Positions 1 through 11,939 of a stretch of 64,000 bases of DNA are shown one piece after another. The notes below the pieces were generated by a model. The model was given only the letters and a program-made list of their open reading frames with translations, was not told the origin of the DNA and searched no databases. Position 1 is the first letter of the stretch; each line of letters opens with the position of its first letter. Both the position numbers and the translations under genes were made by a program. Source of the stretch: Begonia masoniana (lineage: Eukaryota; Streptophyta; Magnoliopsida; Cucurbitales; Begoniaceae); the NCBI GenBank assembly GCA_022432975.1, contig CM039510.1, positions 32,978,454-33,042,453 of the forward strand, in the 5' to 3' direction.

Positions 1-310
1 AGGAGATTGTCAAAATCAATTTTTCCTGGAAATTATTCTGATCAGTACTTTCAACGGTTTAATTTTTTGATTTAATTAATTTTTTTTATATATTTTATTT
101 CATTTTATCAATTATATAATTTTTATTTTTGTATTTTTTTATTGTATTGACGTAAAAATATTATAATAAATTTCTATATATTAGTTATTTGTTTATTTTA
201 ATTAACTTGTGATTTTTGTTATTATTGCATTTTACGCAAAAAAATTATTGTTTTACTTGATTAATTTATTTTAATATTTGTATATTTTAACATTTTTCTC
301 TATATAAGCA
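1..310 (+). other. MULE leader/intron sequence inside the TIR-proximal region
   Basis: Very AT-rich non-coding sequence. It is nearly identical to 62046-62340 of the second MULE copy, and its inner part is also found inverted near 22370-22560, so it belongs to or borders the long TIR. A pyrimidine-rich stretch with an AG just before the coding block at about 311 could be a 3' splice site for the transposase gene. No ORF is supported. Confidence 0.7.
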
Positions 311-1321
311 ACGACGATAGATTTCGATTCAAGTAGATCAGTTGATTTAGACGAGAGATCAACTGATGATGCTAAAATGGATTGGTATTCAGACAACACG
401 CCTGCATATGGTGATCTAAGAGCATTCGATCACGTAAATGAAAATAAAGAATTATTTGCATATTCGACCTCAAAAAGTCTAGACGATGAACTTCGAATAC
501 TAGTCGGCTCGGATGACAAGGAGGTGGAAAATAGACCGGTAAGAGAACAAATCGGTATGAGCTATTTTTGGGTAGAAAATATGCTTCTTTAGAAAAAAAT
601 TAAAAAAGAAATACGCAAATATTCTTTAGAAAACGGTTATAGTATAAAATTCACTAAAAGCGAAGAGAGCCGACTAACGACTAAGTGTGAAAATGGATGT
701 AGGTGGCGACTGCATGCTTCGAGAATACAAGAAGAGCATACGTTTCAAATAAAGAGTTTGATCGACTCTCATAGTTGTTCGAGGAAAGTTGAGAATCGAC
801 ACGCTTCAGCAAAATGGGTGGCGCAGCATTACTTGGACAGGTTCAAAAGTCACCCTACCTGGGACATCCCTTCTATTATCGAGACAGTGAAGAAGGACTT
901 CACTGTCGACATTTTACTTAGTCTTGCCACAAGAGTAAGAAGCATAGCTCGAACCCTAAAAGAATGGAAGTGCGACGAACAGTACAGGCAACTGTGGTCG
1001 TACGGAGACAAAATATTCAGATCAAATCCGAGTAGCACAGTAAAAATTGATGGAAACCCAGTGGGCCCTAATTCTTTTAGATTCCAAAGATTGTATATGT
1101 GCATGACTGCTTGCAAGACCGGGTTGGTGGAATGCGAGAGACCCATTATATGCTTGGATAGCTGTCATCTGATTGTGCCGGCTAATTACTTACAGTCGTC
1201 AATATTGATGGCAATGATGGAGTATATCATGTTGTTATTGCCAACGTCGAATCTAAGTGTGTGGACTTATGGACATAGTTTTTGCAAATATTAAAGCATA
1301 ACCTAAACACTGAATCGGGTC
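311..1321 (+). pseudogene. MuDR-like transposase, N-terminal part (piece 1 of 3)
   Basis: Plus-strand coding sequence with broken frames. It begins with a Ser/Asp-rich segment, then a zinc-binding N-terminal domain typical of plant MULEs (TKCENGCRWRLHAS near 690-720, followed by HSCSRKVENRHASAKWVA near 770-825). Next comes the start of the DDE transposase core: RPIICLDSCHL near 1140-1175, whose D matches the first catalytic Asp of the VDGCHLKG motif of MURA-like enzymes. A frameshift follows, with IDGNDGVYHVVIANVESKC readable in another frame. Translation is interrupted at about 592 and 1293. The reading continues after the solo LTR at 3864. In an intact element the protein cuts and joins DNA at the TIRs in the nucleus; this copy is inactive. 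Confidence 0.85.
1317..1321. repeat. Target-site duplication gggtc (left)
   Basis: Five bases gggtc directly before TGTAGCGACC. The same five bases follow GGGTATTACA at 3859-3863. This is the signature of LTR-retrotransposon integration. Confidence 0.93.
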
Positions 1322-1563
1322 TGTAGCGACCCAAATACTGTACCCAATTTTCCGTATATATTTTTTTTATCTCTATACTTTAAATAAACTCTAGGCGGAA
1401 TTTAAACAGAAAATCGGAATTGAAGTCTATGTTTTAAACCATTAAAAACAAAATCATTATTAACCTTAAAACAATTTAAAGCAAAAATAATTAAAGTAAA
1501 AACAATTAAAACAATTCAATTAAAGGGGAGGGCAGAAACGTCAAGGCTGCCAAAAACATAAGG

Positions 1564-1745
1564 GGCGATCGATCTCCATATTTCAGGAGATCGATCGCCG
1601 AGGGCAACAACAGGAGGGGCTGATCGATCTCCATAATTTTTGGAGATCGATCGCTAATGCACCAAACAGCAGGGGCGATCAGTCGCCCCTCTGTGCCAGC
1701 GATCGGTCGCTGTGTCAAGACAAGGAGGGGCGATCAGTCGCCCCT
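1564..1745. repeat. Cluster of GATC-rich hairpins in solo LTR
   Basis: Perfect 14-bp arms ggcgatcgatctcc (1564-1577) and ggagatcgatcgcc (1586-1599) around an 8-base loop. A second hairpin with gatcgatctcc/ggagatcgatc arms lies at about 1622-1653. Two copies of ggggcgatcagtcgcccc lie near 1673-1690 and 1728-1745. The same hairpin class recurs in the related LTRs at 16092 and 19210. Confidence 0.85.
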
Positions 1746-2449
1746 CACCTCCCACGCCCAGTCGCCACAATCTTCTTCATCTTTCTCTTTTATTTTTCAT
1801 ACAATGCTCTCTGGAATCCGAAATTCCAGAGAGCAAAACTTTACGTTTCTTTCAGTAACCCTGCACATCACACTTTATAAATTATCACCCAACTAAACAG
1901 CTTAAACACACATCAACTTTCGTAAAAACGAACTGCGTGGATACGTTTAAAACAATGTTTTTCCTCCTGTTTTAAAAATGTCCAAGCAGTTCATAAAATC
2001 AAGTTTTCAATCGTTTAAAACATGTAAACATAAACCTATCAACTACCAGTACTCAAACATCCTAAAATGTTCTAACTGTACAATTACTTTTTCTAATCTA
2101 CCATCAGCCCAAAACACCCCGATACCCTCAAAACATATACATACTTCCCCACAGGTCAGGTCAAGTATCGACTGCGCAACACACCACCGCAAGACATCCT
2201 CCGTCAACTGCATCACTCCTCAGGTGGAGGGATCTCATCCTCACCTATGTCGAAGTCACCTATACCATACAGACACCTATGAGATAAAAATCTCAGCAAG
2301 TTCTAGTAAATGTAAATGCATGCTATGCATATGAGTTCAGAAATCATGCAGCATTTTCTTTATCTTTACTCTGTGGGTGTCACCGAGATCTCAGCCTCCT
2401 AACCGGAGAGAGCACATCCAGCGGTCGGACTACTCTTTCCAGCTAGACC

Positions 2450-2465
2450 GGGGGGGGGGGGGGGG
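2450..2465 (+). repeat. Run of 16 G
   Basis: Uninterrupted G homopolymer inside the solo LTR. The related LTR at 41302 has only a short G run at the equivalent place (near 42440). The length is error-prone in any sequencing method. Confidence 0.9.
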
Positions 2466-3863
2466 TTCACGCTTACAACACGTACAGCCGTGCCTAAGCC
2501 CCATCTCGCATGACCTATAACTGTATAACTGTATGAGTATGCAATAGATGTGGTATTGTGACAAACCCGTAATCGGTCTTCACAATAGGTCGTGCCCCTC
2601 TCCAGGCCACATCGCCATTTTCTTTAAAACATCATGCAAAAATTCATTTTCTATGTTCTTTTAAAACACGTGATGCGTGAACAGTTCAATTCGACAGAAA
2701 GTAAACATACATGATTCGTATCATCGAGACAATAAAGCATTTAAAAGCATAACCTATACAGAACTAATCTTAACTACCCGACCAAAACAATTTAAACATC
2801 CGCGTCATCAAAACTCCTCGAGACGACTTCGACGTACAGTGTAGGCCAATCGGCCAGAGAAAATCACGAGAACTTATCTCGTGTCCAAAGCAGCTCAAGC
2901 TCTGTCCACGAGCGTTGTTTGTCTGAAGCAAAATACAACATCGGCGTTAAAACGAGTTTAAGCTTCTAAACGTCCAAATTGAAAAAACCTTAACTAAAGA
3001 AATTCCTAAAAGTTCTAACTTAACTAATCAAAGCATTTAAACTACCAATTAGTGCTCGATAGTTCAAAATCACAATTAACGAGTTTTCCTAAAAACCCAA
3101 AAATTCTCCAATTTTAAGATTTTTCACAAATTAATCTAACTTCGTCCAATAACGCTTAATACGTTCAATACATTCATAAACTATGACGACTTATCGATTT
3201 TGAACCCTAAATCTTGATTTTTACGATAACCCTAAACGAAAACCTAAATGTATAACTTTCTAAAAATCAAAAACTAACGCTCTAAAACTATAGATTCATA
3301 CTTAGAGCGTCGATTGGAGGAGAAAACGTGAAGAACGGAAGACGAACGGAGGAAAAACGGAGGTCGAATTGGAGGAATCGCCGCGGGAAGACAATCGCCA
3401 GAGCTCTCTGGTTTTCTCGCAGCAGAGGAGAAGTGAAGAGAAAGAAAGGATTTTTTTATTTTATAATATTGATTTGACAGATTACCGTTTTGCCCTTGCA
3501 TTGTTTTTATATTCGTTTCGTCGCTTATTTCGTTAATTAACTAGCTATTCGATTCCACCAAATATCCTTATTTCACCAATAAGTCCAACTTATTATTTGA
3601 GATTTATTAAAACTGTCCGTTCACAAATCGGACCTCGTTTACTATTTTTACTAAAACGTCCTTTATATTACGAGAAACTTAATTACTCAGAATTAAGCAT
3701 TATTACTCCGAAAAATTCTCATAAATTCCTTAAAATTCCAATTAATCGTTAGGATTCTAATGACGCTTTCTTTTTGCAAAACGAACTTGATTCGACATAT
3801 TTACAAAAATGTCATCACATAATATATTATTAATATTCCGTACAAGCCGGGTATTACAGGGTC

Positions 3864-4786
3864 GCGGTTGGTCACTTTTTTCATATCGACAAAAAGTATA
3901 ATGCATTTTTATATTTTATTTCAAATTTTACGGTATTGTAGTAATAATATTGTTTTATTAACGCTGCCTTTCATGCAAATATTAGGGGTTGTAAAGAGTT
4001 GTTTGAGAACAATTCGAACATGCTGAACATCACTTCTGCTTCCGACATATGTATGCAAATTTTAAAAATCATTTTCTGGGCAAATCATACAGAGATGCGA
4101 TGTGGAATGTAGCCAGGGCACCCACGAAGGCGCATTTCGAGCATGAAATGCGAAAATTATACCAGCTTAGTTCGGAGGCCCACACATGGCTTCGAGCAGA
4201 AAAGCCTAAATATTGAGCTAGTTATGCCTTCTCTTCGAATCTCAAGTGCGATCTAGGATTGAATAATTTGTGTGAGTCATTCAGTGCACTTCTTTTGCCG
4301 ATCAGAGACAAACCGATCCTGACCATGTTCGAGATGATCCGAAAGCGCTTGATGACTCGCATCGTAAAGAAATTTGAGAAGGTGGTCCAATCAACCGACG
4401 TCTTGTGTCCCCAGATAAGGAAAAGCTTGATAAGCTAACGAGTGCATTTGAAAATTGAAATGCAATGTTTGCGGGAGCTGCACTATTTCAAGTAAGCAAA
4501 ATATACGAACAATTCATTGTCGACATGAATTTGTGTGTGTGCAACTGTACCAGATGAGAGCTTACAGGAATCCCCTGTGTTCATTCCATTCCTTGCATGT
4601 ACTGGATGAGAGTAGCGCCGAAAAATTACGTGCATGCATGCTATCACAGGGCAAAATACTTGTAGATGTACTCACATTATATTCGTCTCATTAGCGGCCA
4701 ACTAATGTGGCTGCCCGTAGAAGGGCTGAACGAAATCCTCCCGCCCAAAAGAAAGCGCCAACCTGGTAGGTCGAAGAAGACAAGAG
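3864..4786 (+). pseudogene. MuDR-like transposase, middle and SWIM part (piece 2 of 3)
   Basis: Continues piece 1 after the right-hand gggtc duplication (3859-3863). AT-rich sequence at about 3905-3990 looks like an intron. The region then reads, across frames, as the conserved C-terminal half of plant MULE transposases: RDAMWNVARAPTKAHFEHEM near 4090-4150, SNLKCDLGLNNLCESFSALL near 4240-4290 and RDKPILTMFEMIRKRLMTR near 4305-4365. A SWIM-type zinc finger region follows (ELTGIPCVHSIPCMYW near 4560-4610). It ends in the basic tail PPKRKRQPGRSKKTR near 4740-4785, where the Sirevirus entered. An in-frame stop (near 4216) and frame changes show it is dead. The missing tail resumes at 14955. Confidence 0.85.
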
Positions 4787-6172
4787 TGTAGGATCGAGAT
4801 TGCCTAAGAGGGAAGGTGAATTAGCCTTTTTAAAACTTAATTTACTAAACTAATTAATTTCTCTCTTATGTTCTAACAATATGAAAACATAAAATAATCA
4901 AACAATGCAAGAGAGAGAGAGAGAGAGATTGACACCAAAGTTTTTAACGTGGTTCGGCTAAGCTTGCCTATGTCCACGCTTCAAGGCTCCCCCTTGAAGA
5001 TTCTTAACCTTCTCCTCACGAGAAAACCAGATCAAACTTCCGGGCGTCGATCTACTGCCTTTACACTTTAATTGAGCTTCACGGGCGTCAATTACAACCT
5101 TTATAGAATTGTGAGTTTGTAAAAATCAACACAATCTAAACTCCATCAAAGATTAAATCTCGAGTTTAGGTTCGAGAGGAGTAGATGAGATTTTTCAGAG
5201 TATGATAAAAATTCACAGGTTAGAGCTCAAGAATAAAATTCGCAGAAGGTTATTTCTTCGAGCTTCTTCTTCGGCTTAAATACTCTGCCTGATTTCTGTT
5301 TCACAGAATTGAATGCTTCTTTCTACAAATGAAAAAAATGTTACCATTGGGAAGCATCCGTACGCAAGCAAATATCCGTTGCATCTGAAATTGCTGTTCG
5401 TCATCGCCATTAATGTTCTGGAGTTAAAGCTGAAAACGACGTCACTGTAGCTTCGCAGTTATTTTGAATTCTGGCGGAAGATCACCGGTTGAAACAACTT
5501 TATAACACTATTGGCAGAAGCACCTTGAAATGCTATCGGCAGATGTAAGCTTTGAACATCATCGGCAGATGCAACTTGAAATGCTACCGGCAGATGTAAG
5601 CTTTGAATGTCATCGGCAGAAGCACATTGAAATGCTATCGGTAGAAGCACGTAGAAACTCCATCAGTAGAAGCACGTTGAAACTTCATCGGCAGAAGCAC
5701 GTTGAAACTTCATCGGCATAAGCATTAGCGTTGAACTACCATCGGTATTAGTTTCTTTAACCAGCTGAACCATTATCGGTATATGCAACCTCAAAATGCC
5801 ATCGGTAGGAGTAGCTTGAAATACCATCGGCAGGAGTTGCTTCAAATACCATCGGCAGAAGTAGCTTAAAACGACTTTGCCTTTTGTCGTATAGTGATCG
5901 GTGTATGTCTACTTTAACCAAACCACCGACAGATCAGTTTTTCAGCCTTGTTACACTAATTTAGCCCTGTACACTTAATCACAGTTGTTAGACTACTAAA
6001 ATACCCTTTCCAAGGGCATTTCCAACAGATTGAATCACATGCATAATTCATTATTCTCATTTAATCAACACAATTCATTATTCTCATTTAATCAACACAA
6101 TCAAATTACATAGTTAACATTCAAATACATCATCAAAAACTTAGTTAGACTTAAACACCATTTAAGTCAACA
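4787..6172 (-). repeat. Sirevirus 3' LTR (left on plus strand)
   Basis: 1386 bp, TGTAGGATCG ... AAGTCAACA on the plus strand. Nearly identical to 13584-14954. It holds a (GA)n run near 4911-4929 that is longer than in the partner LTR, the motif array at about 5510-5870, and pyrimidine tracts. The neighbouring internal sequence starts with the polypurine tract of the minus strand. Confidence 0.93.
5510..5870. repeat. Degenerate tandem array of atcggcagaagc-type units in Sirevirus LTR
   Basis: About 14 imperfect units of ~24-27 bp, each with a core atcggca or atcggta followed by gaagca/gatgtaag and ttgaaa. The same array occupies about 14290-14680 of the other LTR, and in opposite orientation 63780-63990 at the window's right edge. 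The short ORFs across it are by-products of the repeat. Confidence 0.85.
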
Positions 6173-6400
6173 ATCTCCCCCTTTTTGATGATGACAATCT
6201 ATGAGTATAAATTTGATTAAACATTACTCTCCCCCATAAGTCTAGCTCCCCCACAGCACTCTCCCCATAAGCCTAGCTCCCCCATAGCATATGCATACAT
6301 TCCAAATTCAAACACAGATCATATCAAGGTTATCAAGGTTTCATATCCAATCTAATTTCTCAACCACATCATCAATCAAATACTTTCTCCCCCATTGACA
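6173..6400 (-). other. Multiple polypurine tracts of the Sirevirus
   Basis: On the minus strand this holds at least six AGGGGGAG-like tracts: next to the LTR (6173-6185, the likely primer for plus-strand DNA synthesis) and again near 6226, 6246, 6262, 6277 and 6387. Repeated tracts upstream of the 3' LTR are a known conserved feature of Sireviruses. Bases 6401-6601 are AT-rich non-coding sequence between the tracts and the env-like ORF. Confidence 0.75.
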
Positions 6401-6601
6401 TTATAAAAAAAATGAGCAGAGAAGTAGAAAAAAACAATGCATTCAACAATGCAGAGTACCAAAACAGATGAATAGCAGAAAAACAGTGTATATAAAAAAA
6501 AATATCTCCTATTTACAGAAATCTAAAAATTTCTTCCAAAAAGCATGGATGATCCAGGAGTCCACATCAAGGTGTGGGGAGAAGTAAGCATCCACGAGGG
6601 C

Positions 6602-8678
6602 TTAAAGGGATTCAAGATCATGAGGAAGTGGTGCTTGATAGACGACCAGGTCCAGACATTGAGGAGGAGGTGGAGATGCATCTGGAGAGACTACTAAGTC
6701 CATACTGGTAGATTGGTCCAGGAAAGGAGCAGAGGATGATGGCTCGATAGGTGGTCCATCAGAAGAGACTTCCATTGGACTGGCTGGCTCAGGTGAAGAC
6801 TCACGAACAGGAGGAGCAACAGGAGTAAGAAATTGGGGTTCTGCCTCTTGAAGAGCTAAAGGTGTTAAACGAACAGAGTCTTCAATAACCTCAGATCTGC
6901 AAAGTGGAAGTATGAGGTCTTCTGAACAAGCCTCCGGGTAAGAAGGAGGGCTAGATGGTCCCGGTAGAAAAGCATCAAATTGAGACTTGAGCGATTGATG
7001 ATTCAGGGCGGCAATTTTCTTATGTCTGTCCATTTTCTTAGACAACAGATCTAGACCTGTATCCAAAGCTATGCTCATGTCCAATTTGATCTATTTCAGC
7101 TATTGATCCATGTTGTCCTTAACAGAAGTGAGGGCAGTACCTAAGCTGGCTATGCTGGACTGCAAAGCATTAAACTGATCCTCACTGATGGAAAATCTTC
7201 TCTGATAAGTAAGAGGAGAGGGAGGAGTAACTGATGGAATTGGAGAGGAGACGTGGACTAATGGAGGAGGTGGTTGTACTGGTGGAGGCAGAGAGGTCAC
7301 CATGAGTGTAGGTGGAGGAGAGGGTGGAGAGAATGAGGGGACAGAGAATGGAATGGACTGTGCCACTAATGTTGGAGGTGGAGGAGGAGGAGGAAGACTA
7401 GGAGGAAAAGGAGCTGAGATTGCCTCAACAATATGGGCTAGAGAGGAGGGAGTAGGATTCCTTGGAGGAAGGCGGGGGCGAGACACCAGAGAATGAGGAG
7501 GAAAAATATCAAAAGCTGGGATCTCTTAATCACCACCACCTTCTTGAGTTGATGACTCATCAGCCAGAATCAGTTTCCTCTTTCCTTTCCTGACAGCAGC
7601 TACCTTAGTAGCCCGTTTCTTAGTCTGATCCATAACAAACTCACCATTCCTATTTCTCTTGATCCTCATTCGACTCAAAGTGTTTTTGGAATAATAGCTA
7701 GAAGGTTGAAGTCGGCAGGGATCTTCTTCCTCTAGAAAAGCAACATCAAGCTGTGAAAAAAGCTTCATGAGGATCATGTTGTAGGGGAGAGAGGTAGCTT
7801 TGGAAGACACAGCCTGAATCATCCGACGAACAACAATAAATCCAAGATTGAATGGGGTCTTGTGGTACAGTGCAAACAGGACAAAAACCTCCATTGGGGA
7901 CATTATTGTACCCTATCATTTGATGAAATAACCTGGCCCTTGTGGTCAGGTGTTTGCCCTTAAGATGATCAGGGGAAAGGTTTGGGTCAAGAGCTATAAT
8001 CTGGAGAAAACTTTGACCCTCAGAGGTGCCAAAGAAAGGAGGCTCAGTGCCGGAATCATACCAGTATAGGCAACTATCTAAATGGGAGCACTCCATAAGG
8101 GCATTGATGGACTGTAGAGTAATTTCTATATGCTTTCCATACACAAAGCTCTTTATATTGGAAAGATCAGAGGTAAAACTCAGATTGGCATAAAACATTC
8201 TGATGGCTTCCGGGTAATAGAAGGATTCTACATCAAACAGTCCTAATAACCCGAGATCCTTTAAGGGTTCTACAATATCCAGACCAGCTAAATCATCAAA
8301 GAAAATACCACGACTGGGAATTAAAGATTTGTACTTATAGTCGTCATGGTACCTTAACTCAGCAGCTTGAGAGAGAAAGAAGAAAGATGGCCACTGTGTT
8401 CCACGAGGAATCTCTCGAGGTGGACGAGCTGAGATTTTTGCCTTCTTCTTTGCAGGTTGTGGAATAGCGAAAGACGATAAAGTCATGTGAACGAGTCGAG
8501 AAGGAAAACCTAGAGAGAAGAAAGGATTGAAGGGGGAGGTTTTCTGAAAGAGCGCGAAAATGAAGCGTCTCTGAGAAGAAACAGAGTTTAAAAGGAAGAG
8601 GGCTTCGCCCGACGGGATGAAGATATACGTGTAAGACGATATCGCCAGATGGGTCACACGTGTCACCAGATTAAACAT
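6602..8678 (-). pseudogene. Sirevirus env-like ORF (plant transposon protein domain)
   Basis: Minus-strand ORF after pol, read in three blocks (8678-7746, 7903-7526, 7486-6602) with a frameshift between about 7750 and 7900 and stops near 7520 and 7090. The N-terminal two thirds carry the pattern of the putative plant transposon protein domain (often PF20167 in annotations): YYPEAIRMFYANL, then YGKHIEITLQSINALM, then LTTRARLFHQM. A basic segment (KKRATKVAAVRKGKRKL), a very proline-rich stretch and a short heptad-like region (FNALQSSIASLGTAL) follow. Env-like ORFs of Sireviruses have no proven envelope function; the name reflects position only. No clear signal peptide or fusion motif is visible. 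Confidence 0.75.
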
Positions 8679-8820
8679 TCATCAACCGATGCCTATCGAT
8701 AGATATGCATCTACCGGTAGATATGCATCTACCGATGCCTATTGGTAGATCTGCAGCTACCGATGCCTTCACAACACAAGCAGCTCTATCACAAGCAAAA
8801 TTTCCAACGGAAGAAGAAAC

Positions 8821-9318
8821 TTAGCTTTTCTCAAACCGAATGAGACCTAACTTTATTCTTATATTATTGAAGGTCTTTTCATCCAAAGGTTTTGTAAATA
8901 TATCAGCTAATTGATCGACAGAGTTGACAAATTCTAGAGAAATATCACCCCTTTGAACATGATCTCTTATGAAGTGATATCTGACATCGATATGCTTGGT
9001 TCTAGAATGCTGAATTGGATTCTTGAAAATATTGATAGCACTGGTGTTGTCACACCGGATAGGAATCCTATTATAAAATAGATTATAGTCTTCTAAGGTT
9101 TGTTTCATCCACAACATTTGTGCACAACAACTGCCAGCAGCAATATATTCACTTCAGCAGTTGACAATGCAACAGAATTTTGTTTCTTAGAATACCAGGA
9201 AACTAAAGATTCACCAAGGAATTGACATGTTCCACTGGTGCTTTTCCTATCAACTAGACTACCAGCATAGTCAGAATCTGAATATCCAATCAGATCAAAG
9301 GAAGTGTCTTTAGGATAC
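8821..9318 (-). pseudogene. Sirevirus RNase H domain (end of pol)
   Basis: The 9117-8821 block shows the conserved copia RNase H tail: RCDNTSAINIFKNPIQHSRT, RTKHIDVRYHFIRDHV and the terminal ADIFTKPL motif. The sequence just upstream (9318-9120) reads DSDYAGSLVDRKSTSGTCQF in a shifted frame, then loses the AEYIA-type motif to a frameshift near 9150. The domain degrades the RNA strand during reverse transcription. Bases 8679-8820 are a short spacer to the env-like ORF. Confidence 0.88.
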
Positions 9319-9320
9319 CA

Positions 9321-10967
9321 TTATCCAAGATCACAAGTTCCACTCAAATATTTAAATATTCTCTTGACAGCATTTAAGTGGGATTCTGTAGGGGCAGCTT
9401 GGAATCTTGCACATAGACAAACACTAAAGAGTATATCTGGCCTACTTGCAGTCAGATATAACAATGAACCAATCATACCACGATATTTCTTAATATCAAC
9501 ACTAACTCTTTTTTCATCTTTATCCAATTTAGTTGTGGTACTCATGGGAGTCTTGGAAGACTTAGAAGATTCTAATCCAAATTTTTTAAGAAGTTCCTTA
9601 ATGTACTTTTCTTGATAGAAGAAAATTCCATCAAGAGATTGACTAATCTGGAAACCTAAGAAGAATTTTAACTCCCCCATCATACTCATTTCAAATTCAC
9701 TTTGCATGAGGGAGGAAAATTCATTACACATTGTGACATTAGTTGATCCAAATATAATGTCATCGACATAGATCTGGACTAACAAAATATATTTGTCCTT
9801 TTGCATTGTAAATAGGGTTGAATCAGAATTTTCCTTTTTAAATGTCCTTTCCAAAAGAAAGTTCTTCAACATATCGTACCAAGCTCTAGGAGCCTGCTTA
9901 AGTTCATAAAGAGCCTTTTTAAGTCTATACACATGATCAGGATTTGCATAGTCTTCAAATCCTAGGGGCTGCTCTACATAAACTTCTTCCTGAATATAAC
10001 CATTTAAGAACGCACTCTTTACATCCATTTGGAAGAGTGTGAAGTTTTTGTAGCACGCATAGGCTAAGAGCATCCTAATTGATTCTAATCTAGCAACAGG
10101 TGCAAAGGTTTCTTCAAAATCAATTCCTTCTTCTTGATTGTAACCCTTAGCAACTAATCTGGCTTTGTTTCTTACAACAATCCCATTTTCATCCAATTTG
10201 TTCTTGTAAACCCATTTAGTTCCAATAATGGGATGATCCTTTGGCCGTGGAACAAGTTCCAATACCTTGCTCCTTTCAAATTGATTTAGCTCCTCTTGCA
10301 TATCTAAAATCCAATTTTCATCACTCTCGGCCTCCTCAAACTTCTTAAGCTCTACTTGAGAAATAAATGTCACATTTGCATAGAGATTCCTAAGAGAGGA
10401 TCTAGTCTTAACTCCTAATGTAGGATCACCTAAGACTTCATCTATTGGATGGTTTCTAATGTATTTCCAATCTCTAGGAAGAGCTGTGGATTCATCTTTT
10501 ACAGGAACGATTTCTAGAGAAGTAGAAGAGGGTTCTAAAGATTTTTCTACTTGAAAAGGATCTGTAGACTTGTCTAAGGAGAGGGAATCTAGTTGTTTAT
10601 CCAAAATATCATCCTCATCTATATTGATTGTGGGTTGAGGGGTTTCATCAAAGTTGACATTAACTGATTCCTCCACAACTAGAGTTCTCTTATTGAATAC
10701 CCTATATGCTTTACTGGTAAGAGAATAACCAAGAAAAATTCCAAGATCAGATTTGGAATCGAATTTTCCTAAGTTATCCTTAGTGTTGAGAATGAAGCAT
10801 TTACTACCAAAGGCTCTAAAGTATTTAACATAAGGAGTTTTTCCACTCAAGAGCTCATATGGAGTTTTCTCAAGAATAGGTCTTATTGAGACCCGATTAA
10901 GTACATAACAGGCTGTTGCAACAGTTTCAGCCCAGAAATACTTAGGAAGAGAGTTTTCATTAAGCAT
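9321..10967 (-). pseudogene. Sirevirus reverse transcriptase (with integrase C-terminus)
   Basis: 548 uninterrupted codons. The first ~150 residues are the copia integrase C-terminal part ([37 protein letters not shown]). The RT follows: [56 protein letters not shown] and the catalytic YVDDIIFGS. The block stops at a nonsense codon before the RNase H (after YLSGTCDLG). It is the best preserved part of the element. The RT copies element RNA into DNA in cytoplasmic particles. Confidence 0.93.
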
Positions 10968-11939
10968 AGTCCTAGCAAGCTCTTGGAGAGATCTATTCTT
11001 CCTCTCAACAACACCATTTTGCTGAGGGGTTCTAGGGGAAGAGAAATTGTGCTCAATTCCATTTTTGAGTCACAAAAGTTCAAATTTCTCATTTTCAAAC
11101 TCTCCACCATGATCACTACGAATAGCAACAATGGTGAGCTCCTTTTCATTTTGAACTTTTTTCCTAAAGCTAGAGAATGTATCAAAAGTTTCATCATTCG
11201 ACTTCAAAAAGAATACCCAAGTGAATCTAGAGAAGTCATCGACAATGACATAAGCATAGAATTTTCCTCCTAAGCTGGATATATTGGAAGGACCGAAGAG
11301 GTCCATATGAAGGAGTTGAAGAGGCCTTGAAGTAGAAATTGCATTCTTAGATGCAAAGGAACTTTTGATCTGCTTACACAATCGGCAGGCTTCACAGACC
11401 TTATCCTTCTCAAAAGATATCTTAGGAATCCCTCTAACTAAATTTTCCTTAGTAATCTTAGCTAAAGTATCCATTCCTACGTGTCCTAATCTCCTATGTC
11501 AAGTCCAGCAGTCATTAGAAGAATTCACAGCAAAGCATTTTTCATCAGAAAATTCAATATTATCTAAATCAATAATATACACATTTTCTTTTCTATATCC
11601 TTTAAACAGTATAGAACTAGATGAGCTATCTTTAATTATGCATGAATTTGATTTAAATATCACCTCATAACCTTTGTCACATAATTGACTTATTCTTAGC
11701 AGATTGTGTTTTAACCCATCAACTAATAAAACATTTCCTATAGTAGGATTGATAGGGTTACCTATATTGCCAATGTCAACAATCTTGCTCTTTTGGTTTC
11801 CACCAAAAGTAACACTGCCCTTCTTCTTGTTGACAACAGCAAACTTGGTTGAGTCTCCCGTCATATGCCTTGAACAACCACTGTCAAGGTACCACAGATT
11901 CTTCCCGAGAGAGCAGCCAACCTGCAAAACAATAGTCAA
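10968..11939 (-). pseudogene. Sirevirus protease and integrase
   Basis: The protease part (11939-11499) contains LWYLDSGCSRHMTGD, the DSG active site of copia aspartic proteases. After a nonsense codon come the GAG-pre-integrase motif HRRLGHVGMDTL, the zinc-binding CEACRLCKQ and the catalytic core with HMDLFGP, RSDHGGEFEN and NGVVERKNR, supplying the D-D-E triad. One further stop lies near 11070. The integrase inserts the cDNA into host chromatin. The lesions make this copy non-functional without help in trans. Confidence 0.9.

Larger units (their letters stand above)
1322..3858 (-). mobile_element. Solo LTR, gypsy family A, inserted in MULE transposase
   Basis: 2537 bp, starting TGTAGCGACC and ending GGTATTACA, flanked by the 5-bp duplication gggtc. 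No internal region, primer site or polypurine tract is present. It is related along its length to the LTRs at 15814, 18902 and 41302: shared blocks include the CCTCGAGACGAC segment near 2815, the CTCGTGTCCAAAGCAGCTCAAGCTC segment near 2878 and the far end. In coding orientation (minus) it starts TGTAATACCCGGC. Such solo LTRs arise by recombination between the two LTRs of a full element. Several short ORFs inside are not convincing genes. Confidence 0.92.

Noticed and set aside
6602..8678. True viral envelope gene
   Set aside because: There is no signal peptide, fusion segment or clear membrane anchor. The domain pattern is that of plant transposon proteins, so 'env-like' reflects position only.
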